Shown here one piece after another: positions 42,542 through 46,182 of a stretch of DNA of 46,182 bases. The notes below the pieces were generated by a model. That model was not told where the DNA came from, searched no databases, and saw nothing but the letters and a program-made list of their open reading frames with translations. Numbering within the stretch: the first letter of the stretch is position 1; each line of letters begins with the position of its first letter. The stretch is from IMG/VR virus record IMGVR_UViG_3300042691_043300, positions 1 to 46,182 of that record. One strand, written 5' to 3'. The stretch comes from a virus. The position numbers were made by a program, and so were the translations under genes.

Positions 42542-43449
42542 TATTCACTATATGATTCTGTTTTTAAATTGTAATCTTCATAAAATGATTGATTTTCATG
42601 AATTCCATCTAAAATAACAGCCCTACCTCCGAGTTTACAATTTGTAACCTGTGATTTACCTTGAATTTGGGCAGTGTCCTTTAATATACAATTGTTGACA
42701 ACTGCATTTCCTCGAATGCAACTACCCGTTTCAAGAATTGTATTATTAACATCCGCATTTTCAAATACCATTGAAGAATTACTTAATTGACAATTGAATA
42801 GTTTGACATTACCCTTTATTTCCGATAAATCTTTTACCATACTTTTTATTACCTTAGAATCACCATGTATTCGAGCATAATGTTTTACTCTAGAAGATGA
42901 GATTTCAGCATTGCCGTATATTACACAACTTTCAGTAATCAATGACCCATGTAAAATTTTTGCATTATCAAATACCCTTGCTCTATGATCTACCCATACA
43001 GGATTATCAGGATCTAAATTGTCAAGAGATTGTACATAACCTCCAATTGTGTGTTTTTCTATTGTTTTTGTGTCAAGTATGTTTCTTTTGTTTGTCATTT
43101 TCAAATCTATGTCTTCTGACTGGATTAATAAATCTTCTAAACGTTTAGAGTTTGTTTCCAATTCAGATTGCAATTCTTTAACTCTTCGAAATTCCTCCTT
43201 TAATGTCAATTCATTTATAACAACATTAAAATTTTCCTGCTTAGTTTGCAATTCTATAATTTCATTTTGAATTAATTCAAATTCCTCCCTTAATTTTCCT
43301 AATTCTGAAATAATTACAGAATCATACCTATCAAGTTTAAATGATTTTAATGCAATTGTTCTGTAAAGTTTTATTGTTTTTTTAGTTATAGGATGTTTAA
43401 CATTTATTGTGTCTGCATCTAATAGTGCTACATAATCGTTTTGTACCAT
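42541..43449 (-). CDS. Left-handed beta-helix protein with coiled-coil N-terminus
   Basis: In this 302-residue protein, residues about 25-125 form a charged coiled coil. Residues about 135-290 show hexapeptide-like periodicity (WVDHRARVFDNAKILHGSLI, IYGNAEISSS, ARIHGDSKV, CIRGNAVVNNCIL, AQIQGKSQV), as in left-handed parallel beta-helices and bactofilin-like proteins. These repeats are usually structural and no acyltransferase catalytic His context is evident. A trimeric fibre or scaffold is likely. The gene lies between the PhoH-type ATPase and the endolysin-side genes. Confidence 0.75.
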   Translation of the reverse strand: MVQNDYVALLDADTINVKHPITKKTIKLYRTIALKSFKLDRYDSVIISELGKLREEFELIQNEIIELQTKQENFNVVINELTLKEEFRRVKELQSELETNSKRLEDLLIQSEDIDLKMTNKRNILDTKTIEKHTIGGYVQSLDNLDPDNPVWVDHRARVFDNAKILHGSLITESCVIYGNAEISSSRVKHYARIHGDSKVIKSMVKDLSEIKGNVKLFNCQLSNSSMVFENADVNNTILETGSCIRGNAVVNNCILKDTAQIQGKSQVTNCKLGGRAVILDGIHENQSFYEDYNLKTESYSE

Positions 43450-43461
43450 TGTAAAACCTTT

Positions 43462-44121
43462 TTAGTCATTTAATAATTTTAATATATTTGATACTGCAGG
43501 ATGTCTGTGATTTTCAGTTAATTCTGCAACATATACATATTGTGAATGTGATATTTTATAAATATCATTTACAGCCGAAATATTTTTAGTTGGCAAGTCA
43601 ATTTGATTAGGATCCCCACAAAATATCATTATACTATCTTTTCCTAATCTGCCAATAGCCATTTGCAGCTGACCTCTTGTTAGGTTTTGATACTCATCTA
43701 CAATGCAGATAGCATTATCAAATGTCTGCCCTCTGAAGTGTGTCAATGCTATCAATTCAACAGTACCGTCTTCATACATCGCTTCAATTTTTTTAGAATC
43801 ATATAATTTCATCAAATTAGATTTGATAGGAACCATCCAAGGCTCCATTTTTTCCTTCAAATCACCCGGCAAAAAACCGTTATTTTCAGTTGATACAGAC
43901 GGTCTCGTTATTATAATTTTTGATTTTTCACGCTTAAAAACTAAATCCAATGCAACTTGACATGCTAACATTGTTTTACCGCAACCTGCTTCACCATGTA
44001 TAAAATTATATGCATGATGAATTATGTTTCCCTTAGCCTCCTTTTGCTCTTCACTTAATTTGATTTTGAAATTGATTGGACCTTTTGGCACACGTTTTTG
44101 TTTTAGTTGTTCTTCTGTCAT
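43462..44121 (-). CDS. PhoH-family ATPase
   Basis: This 219-residue protein carries P-loop GEAGCGKT (43-50), ITRPSVSTENNGFLPGDLKE, and Walker B IVDEYQN (140-146), all typical of the PhoH family, followed by IFCGDPNQIDLP. PhoH proteins are common phage genes with a helicase/ATPase-like core. Roles in phosphate stress or RNA metabolism have been proposed but the function in phages is uncertain. It overlaps the small cupin gene by 4 nt (ATGA), so the two are coupled. Confidence 0.92.
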   Translation of the reverse strand: MTEEQLKQKRVPKGPINFKIKLSEEQKEAKGNIIHHAYNFIHGEAGCGKTMLACQVALDLVFKREKSKIIITRPSVSTENNGFLPGDLKEKMEPWMVPIKSNLMKLYDSKKIEAMYEDGTVELIALTHFRGQTFDNAICIVDEYQNLTRGQLQMAIGRLGKDSIMIFCGDPNQIDLPTKNISAVNDIYKISHSQYVYVAELTENHRHPAVSNILKLLND

Positions 44122-44387
44122 TCATTTTCCTCGGTTATCAATATAATTAGATCATCAGAACCTTTTATGACTCTGTGATACACTTCTTTTGAAATATACA
44201 AAGTCATGTTGTCAGTTAAAGTAATGGGCAATTCATCCTCCATTTGGAATTTCCAATCACCACCTTGAATAACTTTAACCGCACGATTTTTAACATCTCT
44301 ATGCCAATGTAATTCATCTGAATCAACATCAACACCGAAAATGCGCATAAATTTGTTTTGTGAAAAATTTTGTTGTGTGTATATCAT
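44118..44387 (-). CDS. Small cupin-like protein
   Basis: This 89-residue protein forms a single-domain cupin: metal-ligand-like ELHWHRD (H27, H29), then a strand run (VKVIQGGDWKFQMED), a turn (PITLTDNM) and YHRVIKGSDDLIILI with the closing His. The motif spacing fits a minimal cupin. Its substrate is unknown. It overlaps both neighbours by a few bases and lies upstream of the PhoH gene. Confidence 0.75.
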   Translation of the reverse strand: MIYTQQNFSQNKFMRIFGVDVDSDELHWHRDVKNRAVKVIQGGDWKFQMEDELPITLTDNMTLYISKEVYHRVIKGSDDLIILITEENE

Positions 44388-44974
44388 TACCAGTATGTGT
44401 TCATGTTGCTACCTAAACCTAAACTTTGCGCATAACGCGGTAATCTACAAGCCCAATAACCAGGACTTGTTTTATCGGTTTTATCTTTGCAATTATGCCT
44501 ATCTGCAAATGCTTTCCTGCGTTTAGGATCTTTGAACTTAACTGATAATTTACCACCGCCTGATTTTGCTCCGAATGAAACCTTGCGGATATTACCTGAT
44601 TTGGGATCTTTTACATAAACATAAAATTTCTTTATGCCTCCACGTTTAGGCTTATTCAAATCAACATTCTTACCTTGATACTCTGACTCATTTAAATCAT
44701 CATCAGTCATTATCAAATCAAGAGGGACTAATCGGTTTTCATATAACCCAAATGAACCTATTTCTGATTCCATTATGAAATCATCTTCATTATTATTATA
44801 AAAGCCCGCCAAATGCAATTGACGAGCTTCATTTATAATATCAAAAAATTTCTTACTTCCGTGCCTGAAAACATTTCTACTGATAGGAATATCATTATCT
44901 ATATGATATTGAAGATCATCAGATATCTTTTTTTCAGGTTGTAGCGTTTCAAATAAACTTGTAAGTTTTAACAT
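44387..44974 (-). CDS. Phage protein with conserved basic C-terminal domain and capsid-targeting-like leader
   Basis: The N-terminus of this 195-residue protein, MLKLTSLFE, fits the same leader pattern as MIRLIELLTE and MISLKGLLKE seen in other genes here. The C-terminal about 85 residues (KFYVYVKDPKSGNIRKVSFG, RRKAFADRHNCKD, GYWACRLPRYA) form a basic domain I recall from many T4-like phages, with conserved Cys in HNC and WACR. It could bind DNA. A TATTTAT box lies 16 nt upstream. Packaging in the head is inferred from the leader. Confidence 0.75.
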   Translation of the reverse strand: MLKLTSLFETLQPEKKISDDLQYHIDNDIPISRNVFRHGSKKFFDIINEARQLHLAGFYNNNEDDFIMESEIGSFGLYENRLVPLDLIMTDDDLNESEYQGKNVDLNKPKRGGIKKFYVYVKDPKSGNIRKVSFGAKSGGGKLSVKFKDPKRRKAFADRHNCKDKTDKTSPGYWACRLPRYAQSLGLGSNMNTYW

Positions 44975-44990
44975 CTGAATCCTGTTTTAT

Positions 44991-44997
44991 ATAAATA
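44991..44997 (-). promoter_or_regulatory. TATTTAT box (candidate late promoter) of a capsid-cargo-like gene
   Basis: On the minus strand TTGTATTTATATAAAA lies 16 nt before the ATG at 44974, with CAGGA between. Confidence 0.5.
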
Positions 44998-45012
44998 CAA
45001 GACTCATTATTA

Positions 45013-45474
45013 TTACTCACCGTAACTTGCTGAATTTTTTGCATGTTCATATACTTCAATCTTTGTGACACGAACTCTATTATTGGTTTCAACCTTAATA
45101 AAATCATTTATCATATTATACAAATATTCAGCAAAACGCTCACAACCTACCGAATCTAATACCCTTAATTGAATTATTCCTAAATCAGATAATTCTATAA
45201 ATTTATCTAAATGTGGATCATCTTCTGAAACAATTGTTGTGTGATCTAATAAATAATCAAAATACTCCTTAGGTGTCATTCCTAAAATTTTGTTTTTAGC
45301 GCGCTTCATTCCACCGAAATCCCAAACCCAATTACGTTCATCCAATTCACCTTCGAACCATACCCTGAATGATATTGCATAACCGTGCAAAAATTTACAA
45401 TGTGTACCTTCAGCTTTCCATTGTCTAAAACATGCTGAATAACCGTCAAATAATTTTGTTGATGTGAATTTCAT
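45013..45474 (-). CDS. QueD/6-pyruvoyl-tetrahydropterin synthase-family protein with altered metal site
   Basis: This 153-residue protein matches the QueD/PTPS fold. THCKFLHG (24-31) has the catalytic-type Cys26 and one zinc His (H30), VWDFGGMK is the conserved strand, LLDHT holds H78, and YEHA holds Glu143. QueD makes 6-carboxy-tetrahydropterin in 7-deazaguanine (queuosine) synthesis. Two of the three usual zinc ligands differ: the first His is Cys15 (SAC for AAH) and the second His of HGH is Tyr32 (LHGYA). The protein may bind metal differently or have another substrate. No other queuosine gene lies in this window. Promoter-like element P3 precedes it. Confidence 0.82.
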   Translation of the reverse strand: MKFTSTKLFDGYSACFRQWKAEGTHCKFLHGYAISFRVWFEGELDERNWVWDFGGMKRAKNKILGMTPKEYFDYLLDHTTIVSEDDPHLDKFIELSDLGIIQLRVLDSVGCERFAEYLYNMINDFIKVETNNRVRVTKIEVYEHAKNSASYGE

Positions 45475-45487
45475 AATATATTTTTTG

Positions 45488-45519
45488 AAAATATAAAAAA
45501 TAAAAATGAAATTTCCAAA
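45488..45519 (-). promoter_or_regulatory. Host-type promoter-like element P3 (TTTG-N20-TATATTTT)
   Basis: On the minus strand TTTG (45519-45516) opens TTTGGAAATTTCA and is followed after 20 nt by TATATTTT (45495-45488). It lies right after the stop of the 65-residue gene and 13 nt before the ATG of the QueD-like gene. It shares the extended element with P1 and P2. Confidence 0.55.
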
Positions 45520-45717
45520 TTATTCACCATAAATTTCTTCTTCTGCTTTTTTATTTATATAATTTTCTAAACGATTAGCAGACTCAATATATTCTAAACG
45601 TAATTTATGGAATTGAGGATCTGTAAATTCTTTGAAGCTTGAATATTTTCTGAAACAATAATCAAAACCTTCTTGATTTATTCTTGATGTCAAATATGTA
45701 AAATCATTGTCATGCAT
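45520..45717 (-). CDS. Small hypothetical protein
   Basis: This 65-residue, helical and aromatic protein contains EGFDYCFRKYSSFKEF and an acidic C-terminal helix. It has no recognised domain. It begins 2 nt after the stop of the 88-residue gene and both start with ATGCATGA, so they look co-translated. Promoter-like element P3 begins immediately after its stop codon. Confidence 0.68.
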   Translation of the reverse strand: MHDNDFTYLTSRINQEGFDYCFRKYSSFKEFTDPQFHKLRLEYIESANRLENYINKKAEEEIYGE

Positions 45718-45719
45718 GA

Positions 45720-45986
45720 TTAATTATTTTGAGGGTCAAAATCATCATCATCATCACCTGTTTTAACAGCTTCAACTAATGTATATATAGCAGTTGTTTT
45801 TACACCAGCAGCGCTTTCCTTTACAATTGTAAATGATTGAGGCACAAGCATTGCATTCATTTCATGCATTTCAGAAACATAAATTGCTTGAACTACATCC
45901 TCTGATGCATTTGAGAAAAACAAAGGAAATGGGACCGATGTATTTTTTATTTTTTCAATCCTTAAAGGATGTAGTGAATCATGCAT
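45720..45986 (-). CDS. Small hypothetical protein with acidic tail
   Basis: I do not recognise this 88-residue protein. Strand-like segments (VPFPLFFSNASEDVVQAIYV, TAIYTLVEAV) are followed by a C-terminal run of Asp (DDDDDFD). The acidic tail could mimic DNA or bind a partner, which is speculation. A TATTTAT box lies 17 nt upstream and overlaps the end of the partial gene at the right edge. Confidence 0.65.
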   Translation of the reverse strand: MHDSLHPLRIEKIKNTSVPFPLFFSNASEDVVQAIYVSEMHEMNAMLVPQSFTIVKESAAGVKTTAIYTLVEAVKTGDDDDDFDPQNN

Positions 45987-46001
45987 ACGCCTTCTCGTTT
46001 A

Positions 46002-46181
46002 TTATAAATATTTGTTTGTAGGTGATGTTATAACTTTAAGGTCACCTAATTTGTAGTTTTTAAAATATTTGTCATATACCTTCAACCTTAATTTTGAAAG
46101 AGGATTTGATTTGATGTCATTCATTTTAAACAACATGTCAAGATTCATTTGGTACCTTTGTGTGCATGATAGCAATTCAGA
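46002..46181 (-). CDS. C-terminal fragment of a protein cut by the right window edge
   Basis: This is an open frame from the right edge to a TAA at 46004-46002, 59 residues. The segment is basic and helical then strand-like (LSKLRLKVYDKYFKNYKLGD, LKVITSPTNKYL). The N-terminus is outside the window, so the product cannot be named. The stop overlaps the TATTTAT box of the next gene, as also happens at 35895. Confidence 0.6.
   Translation of the reverse strand, partial: SELLSCTQRYQMNLDMLFKMNDIKSNPLSKLRLKVYDKYFKNYKLGDLKVITSPTNKYL
46004..46010 (-). promoter_or_regulatory. TATTTAT box (candidate late promoter)
   Basis: On the minus strand AAATATTTATAATAAA lies 17 nt before the ATG at 45986. Confidence 0.45.
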
Positions 46182-46182
46182 T

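Overview
This window is part of a large, AT-rich, T4-like tailed-phage (contractile-tail myovirus) genome. Every gene I support reads on the minus strand, so transcription runs from high to low coordinates. The T4-type assignment rests on a gp25-like and a gp6-like baseplate wedge protein next to each other, a gp5-like hub/spike, a gp55-like late sigma factor, gp46/gp47 homologues and a gp61-type primase. A Bacteroidota (probably Flavobacteriia-like) host is inferred from three things. The phage carries a lipoprotein with a Bacteroidota-style signal and a C-QKDE surface-export context. The structural proteins are Ser/Gly-rich with NFIG/AG repeats like those of Bacteroidota fibres. Several intergenic regions hold TTTG-N20-TAnnTTT promoter-like sequences, the form used by the Bacteroidota primary sigma factor. 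TAA, TAG and TGA all act as stops, so I see no recoding. I found no tRNA gene, CRISPR array or insertion sequence.

Right end (about 46.2 to 39.7 kb): small accessory and metabolic genes. These are a QueD-family protein with altered metal ligands, a phage protein with a conserved basic C-terminus, a small cupin, a PhoH-type ATPase, a left-handed beta-helix protein, an endolysin (peptidoglycan-binding domain plus Amidase_2), a KOW/SH3-like protein and a methyltransferase. The block ends in a clear rho-independent terminator at 39681-39707, followed at once by a new promoter-like element.

Middle (39.5 to 35.2 kb): a membrane/coiled-coil protein, a protein of unknown function, an HD-domain phosphohydrolase, a small membrane-anchored protein and the gp55-like late sigma factor. 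Virion assembly genes (35.2 to 14 kb) follow: the hub/spike with a long glycine linker, gp25, gp6, a 1457-residue baseplate/tail protein, and three related host-interaction proteins, one of which carries a complete mini-intein. Then come a putative surface lipoprotein, a HELTH metallopeptidase and a GIY-YIG endonuclease.

Left end (13.3 to 0 kb): a DnaG-type primase and a single-chain fusion of gp47 (Mre11/SbcD) and gp46 (Rad50/SbcC) behind their own promoter-like element. A 2044-residue fibre built from 59 copies of a 17-residue repeat follows, then a fusion of a HxGH nucleotidyltransferase with an ATP-dependent nucleic-acid ligase, and two small genes, the last cut by the window edge.

Two sets of upstream elements appear to divide the genes. 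Host-type elements (TTTGGAAATnTCA ... TAnnTTT) precede regulatory, replication and metabolic genes. A TATTTAT box 15-20 nt before the start codon mostly precedes virion or probable virion-cargo genes. Because the phage encodes a gp55-like sigma factor, I propose that the TATTTAT box is its late promoter. Several unrelated small proteins share a short N-terminal leader resembling T4 capsid-targeting sequences, which suggests a set of co-packaged and possibly injected proteins that includes the metallopeptidase.
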